From Jiella soli (GTDB lineage: Bacteria; Pseudomonadota; Alphaproteobacteria; Rhizobiales; Rhizobiaceae), in NCBI RefSeq assembly GCF_020615385.1, contig NZ_JAJAVB010000037.1, positions 1-64,000 of the forward strand: a stretch of DNA of 64,000 nucleotides, written 5' to 3'. The notes beneath the pieces are model-generated. The model was not told the origin of the DNA. It did no database searches and was given only the letters and a program-made list of their open reading frames with translations. The position numbers and the translations under genes are program-made. How positions within the stretch are numbered: the stretch's first letter is position 1; each line of letters starts with the position of its first letter. Below are positions 49,192-57,928 of this stretch, piece after piece.

Positions 49192-50091
49192 CGGCCGCGA
49201 CGCTATAGCCGCCGCTCTCCTTCGCCGCGCTCGATCCCGCATCGTGGCAGCTCTTTGAGGTCGGGGCCGCGGGCCGAACGGTCTGCGCTCTTTGACGAAA
49301 GACGGCATCCAGGCCGCGGGCGGGATTCCCGCAGCGGCGGATAGCCGGCTTCCTCAACAGATTGGCGGCCCTAGCGCTCGCCACCGGCATCATCCGCACC
49401 GTGCGGACCTCCCTAAACCTGGCGTGAGCACGCCCGGTTGGCCGAGCCGGCCCTCCTTATACCGGCGCGCATGGATGCTGACGCATCCGCCCGCTGAACA
49501 CATCCCGATTATCGACGCCAAGCCAAAGGCTTGACGAAATTCGGGATTCGGAACCAGGAGTCATGTCCAATGCCTCCTGGTATTGGCCTTCTATGAACTC
49601 CCCCCAGGCCTGCGCTCGTCTCGTCCAGCAACCTCAGACGCCGCGGTCGGAGGAATTCCTCCTTTTCCTCACATGACGACCTCGGCCGTGCGGCGGCTTT
49701 GGCCGAAGAGGGGCCGCCCCCGCGCCCCTACTGCTTCCTTCGCCCCGCAGATGGCCGCCTCTTTCCCTCATCCTTTCCAACCCATTGCGATCCCGGCCGC
49801 TCCAGAAGCGCCGCGATTAACCATGCTGTCAGAACGCAAGGCCGGATTCCCGGGGTTTTCCCCGGCGGAATGACATTCCGCCTCTTGCAATGGGCCGGCT
49901 TTTCCGGCCCCATGGGCCGCGAGGTTAACAAACGGTAAACGGAAACGGGCAAATTCTCCGTCTTCGATTAGAGAGTTTTATAGTATAAATTGCTTCAAGT
50001 TCTCCGACATTTTGAATCAAACTGCCGAGCTTGCTTTGGAGCGATAGTAAAATCGCACTGCCATAGTCTCTCCATCGACGGGGAGAGTGCA
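49192..50091. other. Long structured noncoding region upstream of the BTLCP gene
   Basis: I see no convincing gene in these 900 bases. Several hairpins occur: ATCCCGA...TCGGGAT enclosing AAGCC/GGCTT (49502-49547), ACCAGGAG/CTCCTGGT (49553-49581), CCGGGG/CCCCGG (49850-49865), GGCGGAATG/CATTCCGCC (49864-49882) and GGGCCGG/CCGGCCC (49892-49910). The second and third of the last three overlap by two bases and so exclude each other. An AT-rich promoter-like stretch follows at 49950-49995. Confidence 0.55.
49955..49995 (+). promoter_or_regulatory. Probable promoter of the BTLCP peptidase gene
   Basis: A sharply AT-rich segment contains TTTTATAGTATAAATTGC, with overlapping TATAGT and TATAAA boxes, ~110 bases ahead of the start codon. 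A matching -35 element is not clear. Confidence 0.5.
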
Positions 50092-50694
50092 ATGAAAAAA
50101 ATCGTCAAGCAAATCGCCTTCGCAATCGGACTTCTGGCCGCTTCGACCATGGCGACATCCGCGAACGCCCGCGGTTCTGCAATGCTGACTGCCGGCATCA
50201 CGTCGCAGCCGGTCGGGCATTACGAATTCTGCAAGCGCTACCCCGGAACCTGCCGGCCGAGCGGCGCGGCCGCTCTGGTGAAGCTGTCCCGCACGGTGTG
50301 GAGCAAGATGCTCGACGTCAACAATGCGGTGAACCGCAGCATCATGCCTCGCACGGACCAGGACATTTACGGCATCCCGGAATACTGGGCCTATCCGACT
50401 GTCGAGGGAGACTGCGAGGACTTCGCGCTCTTGAAGCAGTACATGCTCGAGCAGCAAGGCATTCCGGCATCGGCCCTCCTGATCACGGTCGTCCGCCAGA
50501 CCAATGGCGAAGGCCATGCGGTCCTCACGGTGCGGACTGACCAGGGCGACTTCATCCTCGACAATCTCGACAACCGCGTCCTCGCCTGGGACGCCACCGA
50601 CTACCAGTATCTGAAGCGTCAATCGGAGCGCGATCCGGGCAAGTGGGCCACGATCACTGATGACCGCAACCTCCTGGTCGGCAGCGTCCGCTGA
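50092..50694 (+). CDS. Bacterial transglutaminase-like cysteine peptidase (BTLCP)
   Basis: This is a 200-aa exported protein. Residues 1-27 form a signal peptide ending at ANA-R. The papain-fold triad is visible: Cys in EGDCEDFALLK (~106), His in GEGHAVLTV (~142) and Asp in ILDNLDNR (~159). The family (DUF920) is frequent in Hyphomicrobiales and is thought to act in the periplasm. In other bacteria the relative LapG controls adhesin release. No LapD-like gene is adjacent. GGGGAGAG lies ahead of the ATG, and a strong terminator follows. Confidence 0.93.
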   Translation: MKKIVKQIAFAIGLLAASTMATSANARGSAMLTAGITSQPVGHYEFCKRYPGTCRPSGAAALVKLSRTVWSKMLDVNNAVNRSIMPRTDQDIYGIPEYWAYPTVEGDCEDFALLKQYMLEQQGIPASALLITVVRQTNGEGHAVLTVRTDQGDFILDNLDNRVLAWDATDYQYLKRQSERDPGKWATITDDRNLLVGSVR

Positions 50695-50820
50695 CGCTTG
50701 CCCGGGGCGGCGACGATCGGTCGCCTGCCCCGCACCTGCGGTCCCGCAATCGCGACCGACAGGGATCAGAGGCAATGGTTCGGTGCGCCCGGGGAACCCC
50801 GTCCTGCTCCGCGCGCACCA

Positions 50821-50862
50821 AAGGAGCCGGTCCTACCAGGGGGGACCGGCTCCTTACTTTTT
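50821..50862 (+). terminator. Rho-independent terminator of the BTLCP gene
   Basis: AAGGAGCCGGTCC (50821-50833) and GGACCGGCTCCTT (50843-50855) form a perfect 13-bp stem. The sequence AC and then five T residues follow it. Confidence 0.92.
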
Positions 50863-50917
50863 GCGATGCTCTATGGAGGCGCGTCCTCTCCCAACGAGAA
50901 GGGAGCGTGATCCCGCG

Positions 50918-51127
50918 CTACTCCAGATCGATGTCGAGGATCGTCATCGTGAAGTGGTAGGAGACTTCGCCTTCCTCCGTATCCTTGGAGATCAGGCCGG
51001 CGAATTCGTCGTTCAGATAGACCTCGGCCGTATCGGACTTGCGCGGCATGGCACGGACTTGGAGGTCCGCGCCCTTGAAGGTTTTCTTCAAATAGCCTTC
51101 GAGCTTACGGATCTCGTCGGGCTTCAC
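50918..51127 (-). CDS. DUF3126 family protein
   Basis: This 69-aa soluble protein matches the DUF3126 family as I recall it (KLEGYLKKTFKGADLQVRA, then VYLNDEFAGLISKDTEEGE). It is widespread next to cysE in alphaproteobacteria. Function is unknown. The start codon is GTG with a GAGAGGGAG ribosome site. It lies 70 bases after the cysE stop on the same strand and is probably in the same transcript. Confidence 0.92.
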   Translation of the reverse strand: MKPDEIRKLEGYLKKTFKGADLQVRAMPRKSDTAEVYLNDEFAGLISKDTEEGEVSYHFTMTILDIDLE

Positions 51128-51197
51128 GGCGTACTCCCTCTCAGATTTCGAGGGCTCGAAGATAGGGAGGAGGCGGGAGTTTCAATCCTCCCGTCGA

Positions 51198-52022
51198 TCA
51201 TTCGGCCCTGTCGAAACTCTGATCCATGGCGCGTGCCGGCTCGTCGCATCCTCCGGTCGTCCCGACGACCTTCGCGGGAACGCCGGCCACCGTCGAATGC
51301 GGCGGCACCGGCTTCAGGACGACCGAGCCTGAGGCGATCTTCGAGCAGTCGCCGATCTTGATGTTGCCGAGGATCTTCGCTCCCGCCCCGATGAGGACGC
51401 CGCAGCCGATCTTGGGATGACGATCCCCGAATTCCTTGCCGGTTCCGCCGAGCGTCACGTCCTGAAGGATGGAGACGTTGTCGCCGATCACCGCGGTGAA
51501 GCCGACGACGAGGCCGGTCGCGTGGTCGAGGAAGATGCCCCGTCCCATGCGCGCGTTCGGATGGATGTCGGTCTGGAAGACGGCCGAGGACCGCGACTGG
51601 AGATAGAGCGCGAAATCGCGCCGTCCCTCCTTCCACAGCCAGTGCGCCAGCCGATGCGTCTGGATGGCGTGAAACCCCTTGAAGAAGAGGAGCGGCTCAA
51701 GATAGCGCTCGCATGCCGGGTCCCGGTCGTAGACCGCCTGGATGTCGGTGCGCAGGCTCTCGCCAAAGCTGCCGCTTTCGGCCAGCATCTCGTCGAAAGC
51801 CTGGGCGATCAGCACCGCCGGAACGTCGGGATGGTCGAGCCGCTGCGAGACGCGGTGGACCAGCGCCGATTCCAGGCTGCGATGGTTGAGGACGGTCGCA
51901 TAGAAGAAGCCGGAGAGCATGGGTTCGCCCTCGGCCGCCTCCTCCGCTTCACGCCGGACCTGCGCCCAGATCGGATCGACCGCCTGGAGCTTCTCGTGAA
52001 CCTGCGGGCTGCTGACGCTCAT
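51198..52022 (-). CDS. cysE: Serine O-acetyltransferase
   Basis: This 274-aa enzyme acetylates serine for cysteine synthesis. The N-terminal helical domain (~1-150) is complete, followed by a left-handed beta-helix with DHATGLVVGFTAVIGDNVSI and GTGKEFGDRHPKIG. The catalytic histidine and aspartate are in DIHPNARMG/FLDHATG. The C-terminal tail, which carries feedback inhibition and binds CysK, is present. Start ATG with GGGAGA ahead. Confidence 0.96.
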   Translation of the reverse strand: MSVSSPQVHEKLQAVDPIWAQVRREAEEAAEGEPMLSGFFYATVLNHRSLESALVHRVSQRLDHPDVPAVLIAQAFDEMLAESGSFGESLRTDIQAVYDRDPACERYLEPLLFFKGFHAIQTHRLAHWLWKEGRRDFALYLQSRSSAVFQTDIHPNARMGRGIFLDHATGLVVGFTAVIGDNVSILQDVTLGGTGKEFGDRHPKIGCGVLIGAGAKILGNIKIGDCSKIASGSVVLKPVPPHSTVAGVPAKVVGTTGGCDEPARAMDQSFDRAE

Positions 52023-52252
52023 GGCGTTCTCCCTAGTGCGCTGACCCGATCATCCGGTTCCACCCGGGAATGCTGCCGGACCCGTGATCTTGTCGCGGCG
52101 CGCCGGCCGGAAGCGTCCTGCCGCAGGAACCGGCGACCGTCTCCGCAGATGACATAGGCGATCGCCAGCCGCGCGAAAAGATGCCGGTGGTGCACGACGC
52201 GTTCATCTATCGCGGCCGCTTCGAGCACCCGATTGCCGGAGCGCCCGGCTGA

Positions 52253-53011
52253 TCAGGCCGTCGCCTTCAGGAAATCGGTGACGGCAGCCTTGAAGGTCCG
52301 GTCGCCGACGGACAGCATGTGGTCGCGGTTCTCGATCGCAAAGACCTGGGCATGCGGCATCATGGCGGCGAGCGCGACGGGCGATCCGGCGATCTCGTCC
52401 TTGGTGCCGACGCCGATGAACACCGGCTGTTCGATCCGGGCGACATCCTCCGCCGTCAGTTCCTTGCGCGACGTCTCGATACAGGCGGCAAGCGCGTGGC
52501 GGTCGCTCCTGGTGCGATCGGCAAAGGCGCGGAACATCCGCCCGCGCTCGTCCGACACATCGTCGAGCGAGGGTGCCCGCAATGCCGCCGCGATCGGGTC
52601 CCAGTCGCCCACGCCTTCGACGAGGCCGATGCCGAGCCCGCCGAGGACGAGCTTCTCGACGCGATCGGGATGGGACAAGGCCGCGAAGGCGGCGACCCGC
52701 GCCCCCATGGAGTAGCCGAACAGCGTCGCGCGTTCGATCGCGAGATGATCGGCGAGCGCAATCGCGTCGCCCGCCATCTTTTCCGGCGTGTAGGCGGCCG
52801 GATCGGTTGGCTTGTCGCTCATCCCATGGCCGCGATGGTCGAAGGCGACAGCGCGATACCCGGCCCCGGTGAGCGTTTCGATCCAGCCGGGATCGATCCA
52901 GTTGACCCGCATCGACGAGGCGAAGCCGTGCAGGAGCATGACGGCGGGCGCATTCCGATCGCCCTCGTCGATATAGGCGAAAGTCAGTCCGTCGTGAGCA
53001 AAATTATCCAT
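52253..53011 (-). CDS. Alpha/beta hydrolase
   Basis: This is a 252-aa alpha/beta-hydrolase-fold enzyme. The oxyanion region is MLLHGFASSM and the nucleophile elbow GYSMGARVA (Ser ~100). The acid and histidine are late in the chain (GTKDEIAG; ENRDHMLSVG). The substrate is unknown. Its 3' side leads, after 230 bases with no clear gene, to cysE. ATG 53011 gives MDNFAHDGLTFAYID, like that of related rhizobial hydrolases. Confidence 0.9.
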   Translation of the reverse strand: MDNFAHDGLTFAYIDEGDRNAPAVMLLHGFASSMRVNWIDPGWIETLTGAGYRAVAFDHRGHGMSDKPTDPAAYTPEKMAGDAIALADHLAIERATLFGYSMGARVAAFAALSHPDRVEKLVLGGLGIGLVEGVGDWDPIAAALRAPSLDDVSDERGRMFRAFADRTRSDRHALAACIETSRKELTAEDVARIEQPVFIGVGTKDEIAGSPVALAAMMPHAQVFAIENRDHMLSVGDRTFKAAVTDFLKATA

Positions 53012-53149
53012 CACAGATCTTCCGGCGGAAATCGGATTTGAGGCAGCGCGCTCTGGATAGGCGCGATGCCGCGTTTTCGCCACCCCTTCTCATTCCGTCT
53101 CCTCGCCACTATGGTCCGGCGCGACGCGAACGAGCCGAGGGAAAACGGC

Positions 53150-53395
53150 ATGGCCGGACATCTGATCCCGCATTTCCAGAACGACGCCGGTCATTCGAGC
53201 ATCGAAGTCGGTGTGAGTGAATTCATGTGCTGCGGGGCGAACCCGCCGCACGACCATCCGCACGTATTTCTCGACATGGGCGACGAAGCCGAGATCGTCT
53301 GCGGCTACTGCTCGACGCTCTACCGGCTGAACACGACGCTGAAGCCGAACGAGACCAATCCGGCGGGCTGCCTGTTCGAGGAGCGCGCGGCCTGA
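53150..53395 (+). CDS. Zinc-finger (zf-CHCC, NDUFS6-like) protein
   Basis: This is an 81-aa protein with the CHCC zinc-binding motif. The ligands come from EFMCCGANPPHDHPHVFLDM (Cys and His) and VCGYCSTLY (two Cys). The family is the bacterial relative of the complex I accessory subunit NDUFS6. GAGGGA ahead of ATG 53150 sets the start, and an open stretch upstream lacks conserved content. It lies 28 bases ahead of the FAD monooxygenase gene, on the same strand. Confidence 0.9.
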   Translation: MAGHLIPHFQNDAGHSSIEVGVSEFMCCGANPPHDHPHVFLDMGDEAEIVCGYCSTLYRLNTTLKPNETNPAGCLFEERAA

Positions 53396-53423
53396 CACCG
53401 GCCTGCGCCGAAGGCACGTTGCC

Positions 53424-54602
53424 ATGTCAACTTTAAAAGGTCCGCCGCCCAGGATCGCCTTTGTCGGGGCCGGCATTGCCGGTCTGACCGCGGCGCTGGA
53501 GTTCTCCATGCTCGGATGGCCGGTGACGGTGTTCGAGCGGGCCGCCCGGCTTGAAAGCGTCGGCGCCGGGATCCAGCTCTCGGCCAATGCGCTGCGCGTG
53601 CTGGAGCGACTCGGCCTGTCGGCGGCGCTCGGCGCGACCGGCACCCGTGCCCGCGAAGTCAGCCTGCGCAGCGGTCGCACCGGCCGGCTGATCGCGAAGG
53701 TCCCGGTCGAGGCCGATGACGGCACGCCTTACCTCTCGATCCACCGGGCCGATCTGCAGACCGTCCTGGTCGAGGCGGTCAGGGCGCGCCGCGAAATCGA
53801 TCTCCGCCTGGGATGCGAACTCGCTGCGATCGCTCCCGCGCCCGAAGGCCTGTCCCTGACGATCCGCGAGACCGGGCGGGAAAGCCGCTGCGAGGCCGAT
53901 CTCGTCGTGGCCGCCGACGGCGTGAATTCGGCGATCGCCAGCCAGCTCGGGCTTCCCCCGTCCCGTCCAAGCGGCGCGGTCGCCTGGCGCGCCGCGGTTC
54001 CGGGCACGGGATTTTCCGGGATCAACGCCTGGCTCGGCAGGAGCCGCCATGCCGTCGCGTACCCGATCCGCGGCGGCACGCAGACCAATCTCGTGCTGAT
54101 CGAGCCGGCCGCGGCCGCGCCCGACGCCGATCCTGCGGCGATGCTCGAGCGCTTCTCCGGCTGGGACAGGACGCTGAAGGAACTGATCCGTGCGGCGAAG
54201 CAGCCGACCTTCTGGCCGCTGCTCGAAGTCCCGGCCGCGCGGCCATGGCGCCATATGGACGACCGCATCGTCCTGATCGGCGACGCCGCGCATGCGATGC
54301 TGCCCTACGCCGCCCAGGGCGCCGCGATGGCGATCGAGGACGCGGCTGTCCTTGCCGCATGCCTCGCCGAGGCGCCGGACCTTTCTTCGGCGCTCGCCGC
54401 ATACGAGGCAGCGCGCCGGCCGCGGATCACGCGCGTTCGCGAACGCGTCGCCTTCCATCGCCGGGTCTACCACTTGCCCTTCCCGCTCGGGCTTGCCCGC
54501 GACGCTGTCATTGCGGCCCGTCCCAAGGCGAGCCTGCGCGGCGACCTCGCCTGGCTCTACGACTGGCGCCCGCCTGCAGCCGGGGCTCAGACAGCCGGCT
54601 GA
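53424..54602 (+). CDS. FAD-dependent aromatic monooxygenase (UbiH/salicylate hydroxylase-like)
   Basis: This is a 392-aa class A flavoprotein hydroxylase. The FAD-binding dinucleotide motif is VGAGIAGLTAALEF, the DG motif region is VVAADGVNSAI, and the second FAD motif is LIGDAAHAMLPYAAQG. The protein probably uses NAD(P)H and O2 to hydroxylate an aromatic or related compound. Close relatives in this order are annotated salicylate hydroxylase-like, and the substrate is unproven. AAGG precedes the ATG. Confidence 0.92.
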   Translation: MSTLKGPPPRIAFVGAGIAGLTAALEFSMLGWPVTVFERAARLESVGAGIQLSANALRVLERLGLSAALGATGTRAREVSLRSGRTGRLIAKVPVEADDGTPYLSIHRADLQTVLVEAVRARREIDLRLGCELAAIAPAPEGLSLTIRETGRESRCEADLVVAADGVNSAIASQLGLPPSRPSGAVAWRAAVPGTGFSGINAWLGRSRHAVAYPIRGGTQTNLVLIEPAAAAPDADPAAMLERFSGWDRTLKELIRAAKQPTFWPLLEVPAARPWRHMDDRIVLIGDAAHAMLPYAAQGAAMAIEDAAVLAACLAEAPDLSSALAAYEAARRPRITRVRERVAFHRRVYHLPFPLGLARDAVIAARPKASLRGDLAWLYDWRPPAAGAQTAG

Positions 54603-54813
54603 TCGAGGATCGCCGGGTGCGTTCGCCCGGGTATCCCAACGGAACGCAATTGCGAGACGTCGCGTTTCCTGAGAATGTCGGGAGCGGGAACTGGCGGATA
54701 GCGGCTTCCGGTTGGACCGGGTCGCGCCGCCAAACCGCTTCGATCCCTCGGCGGCAAACGATCTGGCACCTTCGGGACCCGGCCGTCGGCCCGGGCTTCA
54801 AGAAGGAACTTCG

Positions 54814-55302
54814 ATGCCGCGCTTTGCGCTCATGCCGTCTCACCGCCGCACACGTCCCTTCGCGCTTTTCCTCGCCTCGCTGGCGCTTTCCGGTGCCGTC
54901 GCGGGTAGCGCTCTAGCCGAGGACACCGGTGCCGACGGCAAGAGCGGCCGCGTGATCCCCAAGGCCGCGCAGTCCTCCGCTCCCGATCTCGCACCGGCCG
55001 AAACGACACCGGCTCCGGCGGCCGGACCGACTCCCCCGGCGCTTTCCCAGCCCGAAAGCGACGCCATCGAGGAAGCCGTTCCCAGCAACGAGCCGAAGCC
55101 GATCGAACCGCAGGCGACCGAGCCGCGGCCAGAGCACGCTTCGCCGAACTCCGCGCCGGCAGCCCCCGATTCCACCGCTGCTCCCGAAGCGACGACGGGC
55201 GAAGCGTCGGGAACCATCGTGCTTCCCAATGACGACACGCCGGATACGGAAATGCCGACACAGGGCGCGCCGGACAGCGGAGAGGCGGCGCCGGCCCGGT
55301 AG
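54814..55302 (+). CDS. Secreted Pro/Ala/Glu-rich hypothetical protein
   Basis: This is a 162-aa exported protein. Residues 1-35 form a signal peptide ending at ALAE. The mature part is low-complexity, rich in P, A, E, S and T, with no cysteine, and is probably disordered. GAAGGAAC lies nine bases ahead of ATG 54814. The frame is open upstream but without support. I do not recognise a family. It may be a periplasmic linker or a cell-wall-spanning protein. Confidence 0.65.
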   Translation: MPRFALMPSHRRTRPFALFLASLALSGAVAGSALAEDTGADGKSGRVIPKAAQSSAPDLAPAETTPAPAAGPTPPALSQPESDAIEEAVPSNEPKPIEPQATEPRPEHASPNSAPAAPDSTAAPEATTGEASGTIVLPNDDTPDTEMPTQGAPDSGEAAPAR

Positions 55303-55442
55303 CCTCAGACTTCCGGATCGCCCTGTGCCCTCGTCATCCCGATAATTGCAACGCGGCGGATGCACATCCGTCGCGGTATCGCTATGCTCCGCTCCCAAGG
55401 CGGGCGGATAACGCTTCGCACATATCCTGGGAGGAGGGACGC

Positions 55443-56357
55443 ATGGCAGCGGAGATCTTCGAGACACTCGACAAGCGGTTCAAGCGCCTCTTCGTCCCGA
55501 CGGCGCGGCTCGATCATCTCTACCAGGGCTGCCGCTGGGCCGAGGGTCCGGCCTATTTCGCGGCCTCGCGCACCCTCGTCTGGTCCGACATCCCGAACGA
55601 CCGCATGCTGCGCTATGACGAATGCACCGGCACGGTCGGCGTCTTCCGGCATCCGGCAAATCATTCCAACGGCAATACGGTCGACCGGATCGGCCGGCTC
55701 GTCTCCTGCGAACATGGCGGGCGGCGGATTTCGCGCACCGAGATCGACGGCAGCGTCGTCACGCTGGTCGATTCCTACGAGGGCAGGCGGCTGAACAGCC
55801 CGAACGACATCGTCGAGAAGTCGGACGGCACGCTATGGTTCACCGACCCCACCTACGGCATCGATTCCGACTATGAGGGTCATCGCGCCGAGAGCGAGCA
55901 GGCCGGCTGCTACGTCTATCGATTCGACCCGAAGGACGGCAGCCTGACGGCGGTCGCCGATGATTTCGAAAAGCCGAACGGCATCGCCTTCTCGCCCGAC
56001 GAGCGGACGCTGTACATCGTCGATACGGGCCTCACCCATCGCGAGGACGGCCCCCGCCACATCCGCCGCTTCGCGGTATCGCAGGATGGCCGGCTCACCG
56101 GCGGCGAGGTCTTCGCCGAATCCAGTGTCGGGCTGTTCGACGGATTGCGCCTCGACGAAGCTGGGCGCATCTGGACCAGCGCGGGCGACGGCGTCCACTG
56201 CTACGACCCGGACGGCACGCTGATCGGCAAGGTGAAGGTCCCTGAGGTCGTGGCGAATGTCTGCTTCGGCGGGCCGAAGCGGAACTACCTCTACATCTGC
56301 GGCACGACATCGCTCTACGGCGTACGGCTCGCCGTCAACGGCGCGAAGACGTTCTGA
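55443..56357 (+). CDS. SMP-30/gluconolactonase-like lactonase
   Basis: This is a 304-aa six-bladed beta-propeller. Metal ligands typical of SMP-30 are visible: Glu in RWAEGPAYF (~35), Asn in NSPNDIV (~121) and in KPNGIAF (~178), and Asp in FDGLRLDEAGRIW (~240). The enzyme opens sugar-acid or related lactones. GGGAGGAGG sits in ideal position ahead of the ATG. The gene stands alone and is the last complete core-like gene before the accessory region. Confidence 0.93.
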   Translation: MAAEIFETLDKRFKRLFVPTARLDHLYQGCRWAEGPAYFAASRTLVWSDIPNDRMLRYDECTGTVGVFRHPANHSNGNTVDRIGRLVSCEHGGRRISRTEIDGSVVTLVDSYEGRRLNSPNDIVEKSDGTLWFTDPTYGIDSDYEGHRAESEQAGCYVYRFDPKDGSLTAVADDFEKPNGIAFSPDERTLYIVDTGLTHREDGPRHIRRFAVSQDGRLTGGEVFAESSVGLFDGLRLDEAGRIWTSAGDGVHCYDPDGTLIGKVKVPEVVANVCFGGPKRNYLYICGTTSLYGVRLAVNGAKTF

Positions 56358-56741
56358 GAGCCAGGATCACGCATTCGACTCCGCGCCCAGCGGCACGTCG
56401 ACATGGAACGCCGCGAAACTCCGTGCGAACAATGGCATAGGCCGCGAACTTCAACTCCGACATCTGCTGGCCGATCTCCACTGGCGGCCGGACGTCGGAG
56501 AAGGCCCACAAGCCTCGCTGAGGTCGCGAGAACGCGGGCCCAGCGGCCAGCTCTCTCGGACCGCGCCGACCGGTCTGGACCTCGCATGCAGCCATTTGCC
56601 ATCGCGCGATTCTGGAACCCGTCGCCGGTCCGCGGGAAGAGCGATTCCGCCGGTCGGGAGGCGCCAAGACGTATATTCTGGAGTGCAAGCATTCCCGCGA
56701 GAGCGAAAGCTCGCACCGCGCGAATCTACAGAGGAAGAAAG
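56358..56741. other. Noncoding border region before the accessory segment
   Basis: No gene could be supported in these 384 bases. A minus-strand open stretch (~56340-56480) encodes a protein-like segment (MSELKFAAYAIVRTEF) without a good start or known family. It could be the degraded end of a gene. Confidence 0.4.
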
Positions 56742-56786
56742 TGGTGGGTGATGTAGGGATCGAACCTACGACCCGCTGATTAAGAG
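56742..56786 (-). tRNA. 3' half of tRNA-Lys(CTT): probable attachment-site remnant
   Basis: On the minus strand these 45 bases run from the anticodon loop (CTCTTAA, anticodon CTT) through the variable arm. They continue through a perfect T-arm (GTAGG-TTCGATC-CCTAC) and the 3' acceptor strand ATCACCC to an encoded CCA. The 5' half is absent: nothing beyond 56786 can form the D-arm or the 5' acceptor strand. It is therefore not a functional tRNA. Half-tRNAs of this shape are left where an integrase inserts an element at a tRNA 3' end. The inserted DNA would lie to the right. Confidence 0.85.
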
Positions 56787-56879
56787 ATAGCGGCTTGCCT
56801 TCCAGCGCCATCTTCGACGCCGTCGTTAGAACGCTTCAAGCACCTGTTTCAATTGCCCTTCCCGCCGATTTCTTACATC

Positions 56880-57840
56880 TTTATCACGAAGAGCCTCGAT
56901 GCGCTGCTGCCGATCCTGTATCTGCGCGGGATCTCGACTGGCGACTTTCAGGAAGCCCTTGCGGCGCTGCTCGGCAAGGACGCGCCTGGCCTCTCACCCT
57001 CCGTCATTTGCTGCCTGAAGGACGACTGGCAGGGCGAATATGACCGCTGGCAACGCCGCGATCTCTCAGTGCGCCGCTACGTCTACATCTGGGCAGACGG
57101 TGTCTACCTCCAGGTCCGCATGGAAGACGCAGCCGCCTGCATGCTGGTCGTCATCGGCGCGACGCCCGAGGGCAAGAAGGAACTCGTCCGCTTCCAGGTC
57201 GGCGTCCGCGAGAGCGCCCAGAGCTGGCGGGAACTGCTCGTCGACCTGAAGGCCCACGGCCTTTCCGTTGCCCCGAGATCGCGGTCGGGGACGGCGCCAT
57301 GGGCTTCTGGAAGGCGCTCGACGAGATCTTTCCCAGAACGAGGCATCAGCGCTGCGGGGTCCACAAGATCGACAACGTCCTCAACAGGGTGCCGAAGTCG
57401 GTACAGCCGAACATGAAGGTCGACCTTCGAGATCCGCGACGCGCCGGACCGGGCGGACGCCGAGGCGGCCATCGCGGTCTTCCAGGAGAAATACGGCACC
57501 AAACACCCCAAGGCCGTCGAATGCCTCGTCAAGGACCGCGAGCCGTTCCTGGCCTTCTTCGACTCCTGAGCTCGTCGAAGGGCCGGCCGAGCATTGGGAC
57601 CATTTACGCACGGCCACCCCCATCGAGAACGTCTTTGCCACTGTCCGGCATCGAACGGTGCGGATGAAGGGTGCCCTGTCGCATAAGACCGCGCGGCTGA
57701 TGGTCTTCAAGCTCGTCATGGCCGCCGCCAAGTACTGGCGAAGGCTGAAGGGCGAAAATCGCTTGCCGATGGTCATCGCAGGCGTCAAGCTCACCGACGG
57801 CGTCGCGGTCACACCGGACGCCGATCAACGCGCCGCCTGA
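56880..57840 (+). pseudogene. IS256-family transposase remnant, 5'-truncated and frameshifted
   Basis: Three frames together give an IS256-type (Mutator) transposase. Residues from SLDALLPILYLRGI through YVYIWADGVYLQ (first Asp) and AQSWRELLVDLKAHG are in one frame. GFWKALDEIF and CGVHKIDNVLNRVPKSV follow in a second. The IRDAPDRADAEAAIAVF part is back in the first. AEHWDHLRTATPIENVFATV (catalytic Glu) to the end is in the third. Frameshifts lie near 57278 (one base lost), 57428 (two lost) and 57564 (a small insertion). The N-terminal ~100-150 residues are missing. The right end probably extends to ~57875, where CCATAGCTC resembles an IS256 terminal repeat. Confidence 0.92.
57557..57586. repeat. 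REP-like palindromic element inserted in the transposase remnant
   Basis: CTTCGAC (57557-57563) and GTCGAAG (57574-57580) flank TCCTGAGCTC. The unit resembles the widespread bacterial CCTGAGCTTGTCGAAG palindrome. It replaces the three bases expected between the FD and PAEH codons of the transposase and adds a net 16 bases, which causes the third frameshift. Confidence 0.65.
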
Positions 57841-57928
57841 TCGACTCCATCACCCAAATCCGGCCATAGCTCCAACAATTGCACCCCAGTTTATGGAAGT
57901 ACGATTGTGTTAAAGTCGGAGAGCGACT

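Noticed and set aside
49583-49873. Open plus-strand frame of 96 codons in the long noncoding region
   Set aside because: Pro/Ala/Arg-rich, no ribosome site, and it spans two strong inverted repeats. It looks like noncoding sequence.
52019-52228. Open minus-strand frame of 69 codons, and a short plus-strand frame (MPVVHDAFIYRGRF) in the cysE/hydrolase gap
   Set aside because: Neither has a clear ribosome site or recognisable content. The first overlaps the cysE start. Left as unexplained sequence.
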